From contig CM065394.1 of NCBI GenBank assembly GCA_033060915.1, forward strand, positions 32,731,001 to 32,795,000: DNA of 64,000 nucleotides, written 5' to 3'. Within the stretch, counting starts at the first letter, position 1. The number at the start of each line of letters is the position of its first letter. Below the pieces are notes generated by a model. The model had not been told where the DNA came from. It worked only from the letters and a program-made list of their open reading frames with translations, and searched no databases. A program made the translations under genes and the position numbers. Source of the DNA: Euryodendron excelsum. Its lineage: Eukaryota > Streptophyta > Magnoliopsida > Ericales > Pentaphylacaceae. Shown here in pieces: positions 10,971-25,296 of the stretch.

Positions 10971-12664
10971 AGACGTAGATTAGACTCAAAGTGTGCAATT
11001 TTGGATATATAAAAGTTCTCCTCAATTGTTAATTGTATTATACTTATTTTTTTTGTATAGTTGTTTGATGAGATCTGAATTTTCGTCCCCCAAGTTCATG
11101 AGTAAATGGTAAATATAAAAATTGCTTACTTTATCTTTATGTTTGTTGTAAATTTCGTTTGGTTATGATAAAAGCTTTTTATAGATATATATTTTATATT
11201 TTGTTGTTCTGTAGACATGAATTCGTATTATCATTGTTATATTTGTTATGTTAAATATATATAGTTAAATGCCTATTTGTTTTTTTTTTCTAAATTTTGT
11301 GTTTTCCCTACGAAATGTATAATTATAATATATAATCATTATTGATAGATTTGTTGAGCAATCAAATATATTGATTTTTTGCTCGTTGTTGTTGTATGTT
11401 TGTTCACAGAGAGTATACTTGCAAGAAGATATAGCAACGTTGGTTAGTTGGAAAATTTCAGAGGTATTTCCAACAAAATCTATAATGAAGTATGTAACAA
11501 ATACTCATTTTGTAGAGATTTTGTTTTCCTCAACATATCTATATGAATTTTCCCAAGGTGATTTAAAATATAAATTGTTATATTTCTATTCTTGATCTTT
11601 GAGATATATGTATTTGTGCTAATTTGCTCTCATTAAAATTGTTTTTAATTTTTGTCTTATGTTGTTCTGTAATTATAATTATTTGTATGTATTCTGTTAT
11701 GTATTGTTTATATGGAGAATAGTTTTTTTTATCCAATTTGTACTATATTTATTGTTTCTTGGAAAAAAATAATTTGAAAATTACAAAATAGAGGGCTTTT
11801 AGGATCGTTCATCAAATACTAATATTTTACAATTTCATAATGAAGTTAGTTGTACAGTTATTAATTAATTAACTATTTTTTCAAATAATAATTTTTTTAT
11901 TTTTAATGTTGAATATTTGCATGTAATGAATTTCGATAATATTGTTATTTAGCATACAAGAATAATCTAATATAAACATAACTAAATATTTGTTCTACAT
12001 TTTTCAAGTGAAGGGTTTACTTTTATGTGTGAGCTATTTTAAAGACGCAGTGACAGGTATGAACAAATAAATTAAACATTTACTTGAGAATTTATATTGC
12101 TATTTTTTTAAATTACACTTATTGAATTATTTTTATTATGTGTTTATAATTTTATTGATTGCTTCTAATGTTATTTCTATTTCATTCATTGCTTGCATAT
12201 TTATTATTTAAGTAATTTTTGCTTGACTTATACAAGATAATATAAAAACAATAATACAATGTTTATCAAATAAATAAATGCTTATTTGATGTTCAATTAT
12301 TATTGATATCTTATCTATTTTGACAACTGTTATTTTGTTTGCTTCAACATTTAGTATTTACCATGGTATAAATATATTGTACATTTGTACTTTTGTAGCT
12401 CATAAGATGCTTTAATTAAGAAATGTATTTGAAGTGTTTAGCATATATATTTTGCCAAGAATAGAATCAGCAATTACAAAAAGGAAAAAAAAATAGTAGC
12501 CAGGGTGATGATGTTGAAGGTTCTTCAACATATAGTAAGTAAAAATCATTCTTATTTATTTTTTAATTTTACCAATATTTATCTCTATATTTTATAATTT
12601 GATATTATAGTTTTGAAATAATACAACTAATTGTAGGGCAAAAATGTCAATTGAATAAAAGTTT

Positions 12665-13190
12665 TTGTTTCTTAAAAAAAATGGTATTCCAACAAAGGAG
12701 AAGCAAAGAGATAAAAAAAAATAAGCGACAAGCATGAAGCATGTGCTAAGAAGAAGCAATTATCTTTTGAAGGGAAAAAAGCTTCTTCGGGTATCTTATG
12801 TTATTAAATAATACCCTGTTTACTACATACTTATATTTCGGTATTTATATGTTTTGGTTATGAAAAAAAAATGTTTTTTTTCCCCCAAAAAATAAAGATT
12901 CTGTAAATATAGATCTATATTTGATTAAGCCAATGATAATTTAAAAAAAGTTTGTGCTTTCAAAAATATTTGTATCCCAATAGAGGAGAAGCAAAGAAAT
13001 CAAAGAAATAAGCAACAGCATGAAGCATATGCTAAGAGGAAGCAATTATCTCCTTAAGGGAAAAAACCTTATTTGGGTATCTTATGTTCTTAAATAATTA
13101 TATGTTTTCCCCAATAAAAAAAGGCTCTCTTCCCCAAAAATATGAAGTCTTTTTAAATATAGTTCGATATTGAATGAGGCCAAGCTACGG
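12665..13190 (+). repeat. direct duplication of a Helitron N-terminal coding segment, about 290 bp x 2
   Basis: Copies at about 12665-12945 and 12955-13190 share GGAGAAGCAAAGA, GCATGAAGCAT.TGCTAAGA.GAAGCAATTATCT and GGGTATCTTATGTT. Both contain a lysine/arginine-rich reading frame; in copy 2 it reads EKQRNQRNKQQHEAYAKRKQ. This is the style of the basic N-terminal region of plant Helitron proteins, so a piece of the 5' coding region was probably duplicated. Both copies contain stops. Confidence 0.8.
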
Positions 13191-13689
13191 AAAAATCTAA
13201 GTGCATTATTGTGTTTTTTTCATAATGATAAAATGTTATATTAAGAAAATTTATATATTTATCTTTAAGTGATGGATTTATTGGACATAGGATGTAGTAT
13301 TACATCACTGTTGAATGAAACATCACTACAACTAATACTGAATGAGACAACCATATAAGTTGCTTTAATACTTGTGAAATTGTTTAGCAATTCTTATTAT
13401 GAACTTCAAAATTACAAATATATTATCTTCATGAATACAAATTTTATTCTTCCCATTGAATAAATAATTAAAAAACTCTACATCCAATCATATTTCTCTT
13501 AGTAGGTTCAACTTTGTCTTCAATTCCAACGTCAAATATTTTTCAAACTAAGATTTTTATTAGCATATTCATTATTGTAAATATTGTGATTTCCTTGTCT
13601 CACAACAACAAACATTATTTATTTTTTAAGAAACTGTAGTACATAAGCAAGAAAAGGATCAATTACAAACCAATATTTGATCCCTACTG

Positions 13690-16600
13690 AAGCTGTAATT
13701 TTGCCAGAGTAACCTCCTCGCAAAAAATGCGATGCAAAAAAGCTCTATCTTGAACCTGATGGCTTTTGATGTATAAATGGACAAATTCTGTTATCTTCTA
13801 GCAATAATTCCCTAAAACTTCGAACATTGTATACTTCAAACTCTGATAAATCAAAAGATTTTCAGACATATATTCGAATGTATAACAGTTCCTTTGCTTT
13901 TACCTCCTTTGTGTCAAATATGATAAAAAATTGTGCAAGAGAAATAGTGAAATCTATACTTTTAGAATCCAAGGACAAGTTTATCATTTCATTAATGAGC
14001 TTCACCCTACTGATAATATGTCATTCCATTTACAACTCTATTTCTATGACACTGATCATGAACTTCAAAACCAAATGAAGTTTTCAGAAAAATTGAGAGC
14101 TCTTAATGTTGAAAAACTCATTACAATTCTTCATCAAAATCCATATTCAGTTTTTTTCAGAAGCCTATCAAATGTAGCTGATTTGGATGCTCATTTTATC
14201 TTGATTAAGTCTGACCTTGGTCTAGATCAAAGAATATATAATCATCCTTCAACATCATAAGTTGTAGCAATTTGGACTGAAAGTGAATTTGTAAGTGTGC
14301 AAAAAGAAAACTATATTACTGTTCAACAAATTTCTAGTCATAGTGAAAAGGTCTGTTACTATTTTGGGTGCTATGATCCTTTACAATACCCATCATTATT
14401 CCCTTTTGGTAAAACTGAATGGTATCATGGAATTCAAAGAATTAATAGGAAAAAAGAAGAAAACATTTGTGATGGCCAATTTCTTATCTCTCCCAATGGA
14501 GTAAGTTCTGCTAATGATTTGCTTACACAAGAATCAAAAGGTATTATATTTATAATCTTTGTTGAATTCTTAGAATAAGCTGCTCAAATATACTCACAAT
14601 TATCTTACCCTTTTAGTATTGGAACAAAAAGCCAACAAGAAAACTATAGTCTCCTGTCGTGAATATTACTGTTATAAGTTGCAAATTAGGCCAAATGACA
14701 AATCAGTTTTTCTTTGTTCCGGAAGATTGCTTCAGCAATATTGTGTTGCTATGTATGTTAAAATCGAAACATCAAGGCTTCAATTCTTCCGAAACAATCA
14801 ATCACAGATTAGGGCTGATTTATATCAAGGAATTATATATAGTGTTTCTATAGGTGAAGATAGAGGTTCAAAGATTGGTCATAGAATAATTCTTCTACCA
14901 TCTTTCATAGGTGGTCTAAGGGACCTTCGTCGCCGTTATACTGATGCAATGGCATTAATTCAACGATATGAGAAGCCAAATATATTTCTTACTATGATTT
15001 GTAATTCATCATAGCAAGAAATCAAATGAAATTTAGGCCCAAATGAAGAAGCTCAAATAGACCAGATTTGACTGCTTGTGCTTTTAGAGCTAAAATGCAG
15101 CAGCTGATAGATGATGTGACTAAAAACAAATATTTGAAAAAGTACCAGCATTTGTTTATGTTATAGAATTTCAAAAAAGATGTCTTCCACATAAGCACTT
15201 ATTGGTTATCTTGGAAAATGGATATAAGCTACTATCTCCAGAAAATTATGATCGTATTGTTTGTGCTGAGCTGCCAAATGAAAAGAAAAATTCACATTTG
15301 TTTTCAATGGTGGTAAAATATATGATGCATGGCCTATATGATGAATTAAAGGCAAACAATGTTTGTATAAAAAAAGGAAAATGCAAATGCCATTATCCAA
15401 AATCTTTTGAAGAGACAACAAGGACTTCTAATGATTCATATCCTTTATATAAACGGCGAAATGATGGACAACATGTTAGTGTGCGAGGACAATGGCTTGA
15501 TAACCATTAGGTAATTCCTTATAATCCTTATTTACTTGCAAAATATGACTGCTATATTAATGTAGAGATTTGTTCAATAATTAGTGCTGTGAAATATTTG
15601 TACAAATACATTTACAAGGGCCATGATAAAGTTGGATTTCAAATTGTTCAAGATAAACAGCCAAATATCATAGATGAAATTGAACAATTCCAATTAGCAA
15701 TATGAACTTCTCCTCTAGAAGTAGTATGGAGAATTTACGTATTTGTTTTAAATGATATATACCCATCAGTGATTCATCTTCAAATACATCTTGAAAACTA
15801 TAAGTTCTTCACCTTCAAAGAATTTGATGATTTAAACTTTATATTGAAGAATGATATGTTCTCAAAAACAATGCTGACACAATTTTTCTCAATGAATGTG
15901 TCAAATGCTAAAGCAAAAAGTGAGAAATTTTTATATAGAGATTTCCCTAAGCATTTTGTTTGGTCAACCCAAGATAGGATTTAAACAGAGAGGAAGAAAG
16001 GGAAAGTTATTGGACGCATTGCAACTCCACACTCAACTTAAGGTGAAAGATATTATTTGAGATTGCGTTTAAATAATGTTAAAGCGCCAACATCTTTTCA
16101 GCAACTTAGAACTGTTGATGGAGTGACAACAAAAACATTTCGTGAGGCTGCTCTTTTACGGGGTTTTTTGGAATCTGATAATAGCCTTGAACAGTGTCTT
16201 GAAGAAGCTTCATCTTATCAAATGCCTTATTCGCTTAGACAATTATTTGCAACTATTCTTGTTTACTGTGCTCCTAACAATCCAAAATATTTGTGGGAAA
16301 AGTTTAAAAGCTTTATGTCAAAAGATTTTGTCAGAACAACATCTCTATCGAAGAAACAAATTCGAATCAAAGTCCTCTAAAGTATAAATTTAGCTCTCCA
16401 CCCAATGGGAAAAGATATTACAGATTTTAACCTTTGTTCTAATCATTTTATGTCATTTCAAGATAGTAGCTTATCTAGAGAAATAAAAGAAAAAATGAAT
16501 ATTATTGTCTCTGAAGCTGATTATAAATCTATTTCTTTATTATCATCTAAACAGCGTGCTGCATTTAATATTATCTTTGAGAGAGTTTTCTCAAATCAAC

Positions 16601-17946
16601 ATGGATGTTTTTTCATAGATGGCCCAAGAAGTATAGGAAAAACTTTTCTTTATAAAGCATTGTTAGCTGCAGTTAGATCTAAGTATTGTATTACTTTAAC
16701 AACTGCATCATCTGGAGTTGCTGTATCTATTTTGTCAGGTAGGCGAACAACACACTCGCGTTTTAAAATACCTATTGATGATGAGACATACAAGTATTAC
16801 AATGTAGGTAAGCAGATTAGTTTGGAAAAACTGCTGCAAATGGCTAAATTAATCATTTGGGATGAAGCACCCATAACTAGACGCCAAAATATTAAGGCAT
16901 TAAATGAGATGTTAAAGGATATTAATGATTCTGATCTATTGTTTGGAGGCAAAGTTATTGTCTTTGGAGGTGATTTTCGTTAAATCCCACCAGTCATTGC
17001 TAAAGGAACAAAATTTGATTCTATTGAAGCAAGCTTAATGAGTTCTAATATATGGAAGTCTTTGGAGAAAATTAGATTAACTACAAATATGCGAGCAATG
17101 CATGATCCGTGTTTCAGTAAATATTTATTGCAAATTGGAAATGGAATTGAACCAACAGATAACAACATAGTTTGTCTTCATGCTTCAATAATAATTCCTT
17201 CAACTGATAAGAACATTAATTCTGTTTAGAATCTGGTCAATGCTATATTCCCAGATCTCAAAAAATATTCAACGGACCCTATTTCAATAATGAATTCTGC
17301 TGTGTTAACTCCGAAAAACAATTGTGTTAATGAGATAAATAATATTTTCATTGAAAATTTTTCTGGAACAATGAGATAATACACAAGTATTGATAAGACA
17401 ATTGATCCTACTCAACAAGGTCAATATGAAGACTTCTTAAATTCTCTTTATCCAACTGGGTTCCCTGCTCATCGGTTATTGTTGAAAAAAATTTGCCCTA
17501 TTATGTTTTTGTGCAATATAGATCCTTCGAAGGGCCTCTGCAATGGAACTCAACTATCTGCCAAATTTTGAGGATCATATTGTTTATGCAGAAATAGCTA
17601 TTGGTGATCACAAAAAAGATGTGATATTTTTACTCCAAATGCCATTAAAGCCTTCTGATCAACAAAAATATCCTATACAGTTTACTAGAACTCAATTTCC
17701 TATAAAATTTTGTTTTGCAATGACAATCAACAAAGCACAGGGCCAAACTTTGAAAAAAGCAGGCTTATGTTTACGAAAACCAGTGTTTTCTCATGGCCAA
17801 TTATATGTTGCACTTTCACGAGCTACAAGTGCTTCTGCTATTAAGGTTTTGATTGAACAAACTTATGAAGAAAATATAAATCCAAATTGCACCAAGATTG
17901 TTGTATACAAAGAACTTTTAACACTTGCACAACTTGTACAATCCTG
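13690..17946 (+). pseudogene. Helitron Rep/PIF1-like helicase, disabled
   Basis: Pieces in several plus-strand frames together cover a plant Helitron transposase. In order: an N-terminal segment (SFAFTSF, then FRIQGQVYHF.NEL); the Helitron-like N domain (FGCYDPLQYPSLFPFG, SCREYYCYKLQ, DAMALIQRYEKPNIFLT); the Rep HUH motif CLPHKH (histidines at 15190-15192 and 15196-15198); the catalytic tyrosine region KYLYKYIYKG near 15590-15620; and an SF1B/PIF1 helicase with Walker A GPRSIGKT (16621-16644), Walker B IIWDEAP, GGDFR, MTINKAQGQTL and LYVALSRATS. Damage includes a frameshift near 13920, in-frame stops such as TAA 16981-16983 (at the Q of GGDFRQ), TAG 17227-17229 and TAA 17377-17379, and a frameshift near 17560. 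The longest clean block is 16405-16980. Walker A departs from the usual GPGGTGKT. Confidence 0.92.
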
Positions 17947-18092
17947 AATTTTAGCTTCTTGTAAGTTTTCTGTTCATTAGTTTTGTAGATATAAATATAT
18001 TTATGTGATTATCAAATATATTATTTAAACTATCTGCAAAATAAATATTCTATGTATTATGATCACTAATATGAACTATTTTTATTTGCAGA

Positions 18093-20693
18093 ATGGGTGA
18101 TCAAGTTACAGCAATAAAAAACAAAACCAATAAGACAAAGGATTGGAAAGCAAAAGTTTATGTTCTTGAAAAGTGGGAACCATGGTTTGCAAGAACAGAC
18201 TCACTCAGATATCAAAAACTTATTTTCAGTGATGCAGAGATAAGTATACCAAATATTTTAATATTTAAGATATACATAAATACACCTATATAACAAATTC
18301 TTGTTTCGAAATATTACATTATTGTGATTTTATAAGTCAAGTGGTGAAAATTATTCCCTATACATAATTTCTCCCTTAAAAAATCATAATAATTTATAGC
18401 TAAAAAATAATTATCTCATTCTCTACTTTTATTTTCAGACTCTTCATATAATATATTAATTTATATCCAATTACTAGTTATCAATGACAAGTTTTACTAT
18501 GATTTTGTTTTTACTAAAAAAAAAACTACTCCTTTATTTATTTTTATTACTCTCTTTATAAAGTAAAAAACAAAATATTAAAGTGATAAGTAAAAATGAT
18601 ATACACATATTCCTATTGTCTATATTATTCATCTGTACATTAATAATAATAAATTGTTGAACTAATTTAGTATATTTACAGGGTACTCGAGTTCAAGCAA
18701 CACTCTTTGAAAGACTAATTGAAAAATTCCAAGATACACTACAAATTTTGAAATCATATCACATATCAAATGCTGGCGTTAAATTTCTTGAACAGTCATC
18801 ATATTGGCTCACATCCCTGGCTATGGACAATTCATGGCAGTACACTTATCCAACTTGTTGAAAATGAGGATCCAGTTAGAGGGTTTGAACAATATAATCT
18901 TGTAGCATTAAGCTAATTTTCAAATCATGTTGACACACAATCAGAAATCAGTAAGTTTTACTAACTATAAATTCCCTTTACTAGCTGTAAAAATATACTA
19001 TCATTTTTTAAAACATTCTACTTTGTCAGATTTTTTAGCAACTATGGTTATAATTAAACCATCCAAAATAATTCAAACACAAATTGATGAATCAACTGCT
19101 CAAGAAGTTATTGTTATTAATCAAGAGTAAGATTTAAATATTTTACCATTCATATTTAATTTCTTAATACTATTATTGTTCATTTTTCATTTTAATGGAT
19201 AACTGTTTATGATTTAACCTTTTAAAACTTCATTATATTAATATCAAAAAACCTATATAACTTTTACTCAATTTTTTGTTGTACAGGTCACTTCCTATTA
19301 CACTGACTTTGTGGGACCAATTTATTATAAATGAAGGTGCAAAATTAGCAATAATTGCTGACTCTTTTTCTGTTGTTCTTGGAATCAGGCTTAAAGTTAC
19401 ATCTTACTGTGGCAATTATATATTAATTTTTGCCACCTCATATAAAAGAGAATTTTTTTTGTCAATTTGTATTTACACTTTTCATATTATTTACATCATA
19501 TTTAATTACCTATGATGATTACATCTCTATTTTATATGTAAATATTGTTCATTGAAATATTTTGCCTTATTTTTTATACAGGTCAATCACTTTTAACAAG
19601 GCCAAAAAGCATTTTCATTTTAAATCTTGACTCTACTGATGCACATACACTCCGATCATGGTAAAATACTTTCTAACCCTATATAAATTTCTAATCCATT
19701 ACGATATAACTATGTTAAAAATATTATTTTAATGTAGGTGTATACAGAACGAAGATTCTATAAGAGCAATGCCCTTTCTGACAGAGAGTCAATCTCCTAG
19801 AAATCAAACACCAACACCCAAAGTTGGAAAAATTGTTCAAATCATAGCAATTCCAAATTCCTCTGAGGCAATAAAATAAAAACCGTTTCCAACAAATATT
19901 ATATCCATTACACGTTTTATTAACCTAATTAATTTACAATAGCTGTGCAAAAGGATGTATTGGATCAGGGCAACAATGTCCATTGCTTCACTTATTCAAT
20001 CATTTTGTATATGAGTTGTACAAGCTGTTTCAAATCTATCAGGACATATTATAGAACTATCTTTGACTGCATCCACTAGAAGAACAAGAAAGTTATAGCA
20101 CAACCAAGATAACAATTTTCATATTATGAAATGTTTATAAATTTTCCAGCATATATCTTACCAAAATACATAATATTATGATTCTTTATTAACAGACTCA
20201 AGTTTGAAATTGAACTGAAAGATGCATCTAGTTCAATCATTGCAATTATGTTTCATGATCATGCTGAAATTTTTTTCTCTCTGAATAGTATACAACTAAT
20301 GAATCAAACATCAGAGGTACTATTATTTTTAATAATTTATTCCTTAATTTTGTAATCCAAGTTTAACATCTCTAAATTTATTACTCGTATTTTTAAAAGG
20401 GATGAAAAAATACCTGCTGAAGCTTTTACCAAATTGACAATTGAAGAAGAGTATATTATACAAATCAAGCCCCGTCAATATAAATTGCATGGAATATCAA
20501 AACTGCAGTTTGTTATTGCTTCTGTAAATGATGCTGACAATATTACTACTACCACAACAAACCTGTTATCAACAAGTTCAATACTACCAAATGTTGATCC
20601 AAAAGCTAAAAAACAACTGTTCAAAGAAGATACTCCCACTGATTCTGCAACAGCAACAAGGACTTCTTCAGGAAAAACATCTGGATCAAACTA
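18093..20693 (+). pseudogene. RPA1-like ssDNA-binding protein of the Helitron, decayed
   Basis: Plant Helitrons often encode a second protein related to the large subunit of replication protein A, thought to bind single-stranded DNA during rolling-circle transposition. Recognisable exon pieces are: 18093-18239 (first OB fold, WKAKVYVLEKWEPWF), 18682 to about 18860 (GTRVQATLFERLIEKF), about 19288-19430 (LTLWDQFIINEGAKLAII, RLKVTSYCG), about 19582-19660 (LLTRPKSIFILNLD), about 19739-19878, and 20398-20693 (EEEYIIQIKPRQYKLHGISK, then a Thr/Ser-rich tail). The first donor reads AG|ATAAGT where AG|GTAAGT is expected. Exon 2 hits a stop near 18860. The gene is therefore not functional as it stands. 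Confidence 0.8.
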
Positions 20694-21707
20694 AATCAAC
20701 AAAACCAAAACTCTTATCAATTTGAAAGCTAGCTTGAATAGTACTAACTTGGAACAAAACTATCAAAGTGTATTTCAACTTTCGTCTTTTTCTTGAAGAA
20801 ATAGTTCTATATTCTTCTTTAAAAAATAGTTGTGTGTTTCGCTTATAATGTACATGGAAAGATGTAAATATTCAAGTAACAAACAATTACATAACATACA
20901 TAAATATATATATATATATATATAACAAACCATATTTGATGTGAAATCTGATTAGACCATATATTCTTTAGTTATTGCACTTTTTATTTGGATTTGTCAT
21001 GTTTAGTATTAAATGTTCATATTTTCTAAAGCCAAGAACAAGTATTCAACCTGTCCTTCTCAAAAGTGTAGCAAAACATATTGCTAATCTTGTTCTTTAT
21101 TATTGCTCAAACAATTAGGCTGTCCAAAACATACAAGTACTTCATTTTAATATCAGGTATGTTGCTCTTTCTATTATACTTTTGTTTTAGCATCATTTTA
21201 ATTCAACATAATTATTTTTGTATCATTTTTCTCATCTATCTTATTAGAATATATTTGGCGTTACTCACATACTCTTTCTAACACTCATTTAGAATATTGC
21301 TTTTCCTAGAAAAGCTTAATTTAAGCTTCAACCCATACTTCACTTAAGTAAATTCTGCCATTTAGCATTAATAGTCGTTATCATTTACATTTTTTTTTAT
21401 CATTTCTACATTATTTTATTTTCTCATCACACACATCTATTAAAAAAAAAACTTTGTTAACATGCTTCTTGATAATATACCATTTCCTAATATAAACTAA
21501 AATCATCAAATTATTTCAACTTGTTGAATTAATAATTGTCAAAATCAAATTTGAGATTTATTGCTCCTTTTTAAAGTTATTCAATTCAAAGTAATATTTC
21601 CTTTGTTATTATTTAATTATTTTTATCAAAAACCTCTTGATAATTTTCACCCTCACCCTCAAATTAATCATAATTTTACCCCACTAAAAATACTAATATA
21701 TAATTGA

Positions 21708-21900
21708 AAATGATGAAATTTCTTGACAAAAAAAAGCCAACTGCGAAAATATTCTATCTATTATCTGATGAGGCAACTCAGAGGGTCACTAAGAAATATG
21801 GTTACTTAATAATTTCTCTATAGGCAATTGTTGATGCTGCCATAATAGTTGTAGAAATTTGTGCTTATTAATACAAATCTGAGCCACTATATATATATAT
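21708..21900. repeat. direct repeat, copy 1
   Basis: This segment shares GAGGCAACTCA, AGGCAATTGTTGATG.(T/A)GCCATAATA and ACAAATCTGAGCCACTA with 23937-24135. The two copies are about 2.2 kb apart in the same orientation inside the Helitron. Confidence 0.85.
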
Positions 21901-22104
21901 ATATGTATATGTATATGTTTTTGTACAAAAAAATACCTACTTTGTTAAAATCTTATTGAAAATTATTATTATTATACATAAAATAAATATCAAAATAATG
22001 ACATTTTCCACGTACTAATTCACAAATCAAATCAAACAATGTCTACAACATAGCTTCTAGAGATTATAAGTTTAGCTATATTCAAAACATGTATTTTCAT
22101 CTTA

Positions 22105-23645
22105 TATTGAACATGGTATTCACCATTGGCTCATCTGATTCCCTATGTCTCTCTTTTGATTATTTTTGTCTATCTCAATGCTTTTGGCAACTTTATTATC
22201 ATAATAGAAATATCTAGATTGTTACCTAATGAACGCGAGATATGTTAGATTATCAGCAAATCACAAATTTTTATTTTTTTATTTTGTCAAAATTTCTAAC
22301 CTCATTGAAAGCTTCTGGTGATTAATTGAGCTCAGTCAATATCTTAATTTCCTAAGAGATATATAAAATGCTGATGCACTGACAATACATTTTTGTCTTA
22401 TGTGAAAAGTCCTATTTGCCCTTTATTGATCTCGTTGGCTATGCTTCTGTATTGATTATTTTTCTCTTTGTCAATGCTTCTAAGGCATGACGGTTTTATA
22501 CTCAATGAGAGTCAGGTATGCTAACTTTCCAACTAATTACAGATCGCTATTTCATATTTCATCATAATCCTTATCCTCAGTCAAAGCTCTTGGCAAACAA
22601 CTAAGATCAACCATGGTTTGTTATGCTTCTGTATTGATTATTTTTATCTTTCACCATGCTTCTGAAAATTTAATTATTTTAATTAACACATTTGAATTAT
22701 TAGCTAATAAAATGCAGTTATGATTAATTTTCAGCTCATCACAAATTCTTATTCTTATTTATCAGAATAAAATTCTCCATTCAGAGCTTTTTGGTAATTA
22801 TTTAAAGTTAACCATCAGGTAACCCCTGTGATTATTTTTTCGTTTGCTGATACTTTTGAGGTATGGTAAATTTCCAACCAATAAGAATCTGGTATGTTAG
22901 ATTTCTAACCAATCACAACTCACTATTTATTATCTTCTCAGAATCCTAATTGTCACTCAAAGCCTTTGATAAACAACTAACGTAGTCTATAACATAAGCA
23001 CTCTACCAGCACTTATGTATTGTTAGATAAGCATTGTCCTTCACATTCAGTATTCAATATATCGAAAAACCTCCTGCTTTTACATTATTATATTCTTTTT
23101 CTCTTCTTCTCTACTAAAAAAATAGTATGTTGATTCTAGCAATATTTTCATCCCTTAGACTGCTTTGTTTCTTGTTTGTTGTTTCCTTTGTGTTTTTTAT
23201 ATCAGCTTTTGGATTGTTGTGTTTTCACATAACAATAAAAAAAAATTTGAGGTGAAGATATAGTTAGTTGTTTTGCTTTTTTTCCATACTTTGTTTTCTC
23301 TCAATAGTAGATAAATTTATTTCTTTATTATTTTTTTATCTCCCTACAATAATTTTGTTTATTTCTCTCGTTATATCATAGTTTCTCTACAGTTAATAGA
23401 TTACATTTCCATCCTATGTGAAAAATCATATTCACCTTATATTACCTTATTTCTTATGCTTCTGTGTTTATTTTTCCTTTCCTTCACCATGCTTTTGAGA
23501 ACTTAATTATTTCATTAGCACATATAAATTATTAATAAATAAGAGTTAAGAATATTAGATTACCAACCAATCAAAAACTAATACCTCTTATTTTGTTAGA
23601 ATCATGATTCTTGTTCAAAACTTTTGATCCCTATGTAATGCCATC
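22105..23645. repeat. cluster of five degenerate repeat units
   Basis: A unit of roughly 200 bp recurs. It contains a TATGCTTCTGT.TTGATTATTTTT.TCTTT motif, then TCA.TGCTTTTG(A/G), then a TTAGATT..CAACCAATCACAA motif, then CTCA..TCAAAGCTTTTGG(A/T)AA. The copies end near 22340, 22615, 22820, 22990 and 23640. Spacing and length vary, so this is an old tandem array eroded by indels. Confidence 0.65.
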
Positions 23646-23936
23646 AATGAAATAAACACTCCACTAATAGTTGAATTTCTCATATGAATACCATACTTAA
23701 AAATAAATTACTCAAAAAATACATACTTAAGAATAAATTACTCAAAAAATACCTTCTCCTCTGCATTTTGATGTATTTTGTTTCTCTTCTTCTTTACCAA
23801 ACAAATATCATCTACATTCCAAAATTCAATTTATTTCTTACTCTACTCAGTTTTTTGCTTATTCCGCATTTAATTCCTCAATTTTTCATTCTCTCTCTTT
23901 CCCTAAACCAATAACAGAAATCCCATGCCTTGGCAA

Positions 23937-24135
23937 TGATAAAATTTTTTGAGGGGAGAAACCCTCTCCCCCCCCAAACAAACAAATTCTACTTATTTAA
24001 TGGTGAGGCAACTCAAATGGTCATTGAAAAATATATTTATTTAATCATTTCTCTTTAGGCAATTGTTGATGTAGCCATAATAATTGTAAAAATTTGTTCT
24101 TATAAAATACAAATCTGAGCCACTACATATATTTG
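23937..24135. repeat. direct repeat, copy 2
   Basis: Partner of 21708-21900, with the same order of conserved blocks and about 80 percent identity by eye over the central 120 bp. Confidence 0.85.
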
Positions 24136-25296
24136 TTTTTCCAAATCAACTAACTCAATTTACACAACATACTTATTCAAGAAATATTTTAGAATAGATA
24201 TAACATCAATGTATAAAAAAACACATTTTCATTCTATTGAAAATTTCATATTTCCATTTCATTATCACAAAAACTATATCTGTATCATAATTATTTTAAA
24301 CTTCATCATACTATTGTGTTCTAAACAGCTCATAACAATTATTACCAAACAACCTCAATTTTTCTTCAACAAAATTAACCTTATAACAATGTTGTTCAAT
24401 CAAATAAAAATTTTAATTTATTAAACTACTCATTTTGATAACTACCATACTCATGCAACACAATAAATAAAAATTCTTCTTAAATAATTATCATATAATA
24501 TTATTAAGAAAACTACAATAACTATCCATGTCCATTAGTTTGTAATATAAACATAATCTACAACTTCTATTTATGTTCTTTGGAGTGTCTAAAACATCAT
24601 TATTTATATCATACAACTAATACATAATCTTTTTTTTCAAAAACATATAAAAATTGTATTAGTTGATACATATAACATACTTATGCTTTATACATCCCAA
24701 AAAACATATTTCACCCACTCAAAATTTATTAAACCACAATTTTATCAATAAACAAGGTTTTCCCAAAGCACATGAAATTATCGTTTTGCCCTTTTTCAAC
24801 CACTCTTTCTTTTGGGCGTTGCTGTTGAACGAGAGTGTTAATGGGATTTCAACCACAATATATATGTAGCGATACATAGATATTGATCAGCTTTTGGTTC
24901 CTGTGAATTGTCTAAATTACTCCAAAGTTTAGCTTTTGGCTTCTGTCCTTCGCAATTTTGTAGGGATAAATAGGGTTTTTTTTTATTTCTTTGTATGTAT
25001 ACTCAGTACACTGAATCATTAGACTTGTCTTTACTCTCAACAAATATAAAAAAGTAAAAATACAAATTAACTTTTCTGACAAAATCCATGTGACTTATAC
25101 TCCCAATGAATGGTGAAAAGTAACCTCTACAGGAGGAAAAACACAATAAAATTATCTATATTATCTATCTATGCTATTACATAAACAACTTATACTAAAC
25201 CAATAATGACAGCAAATATCTATTACTAAACTCATACATAACATATACAACACCAACTCAAAGCTATCACATGAGAACTATGCTTTACATTGAAGT

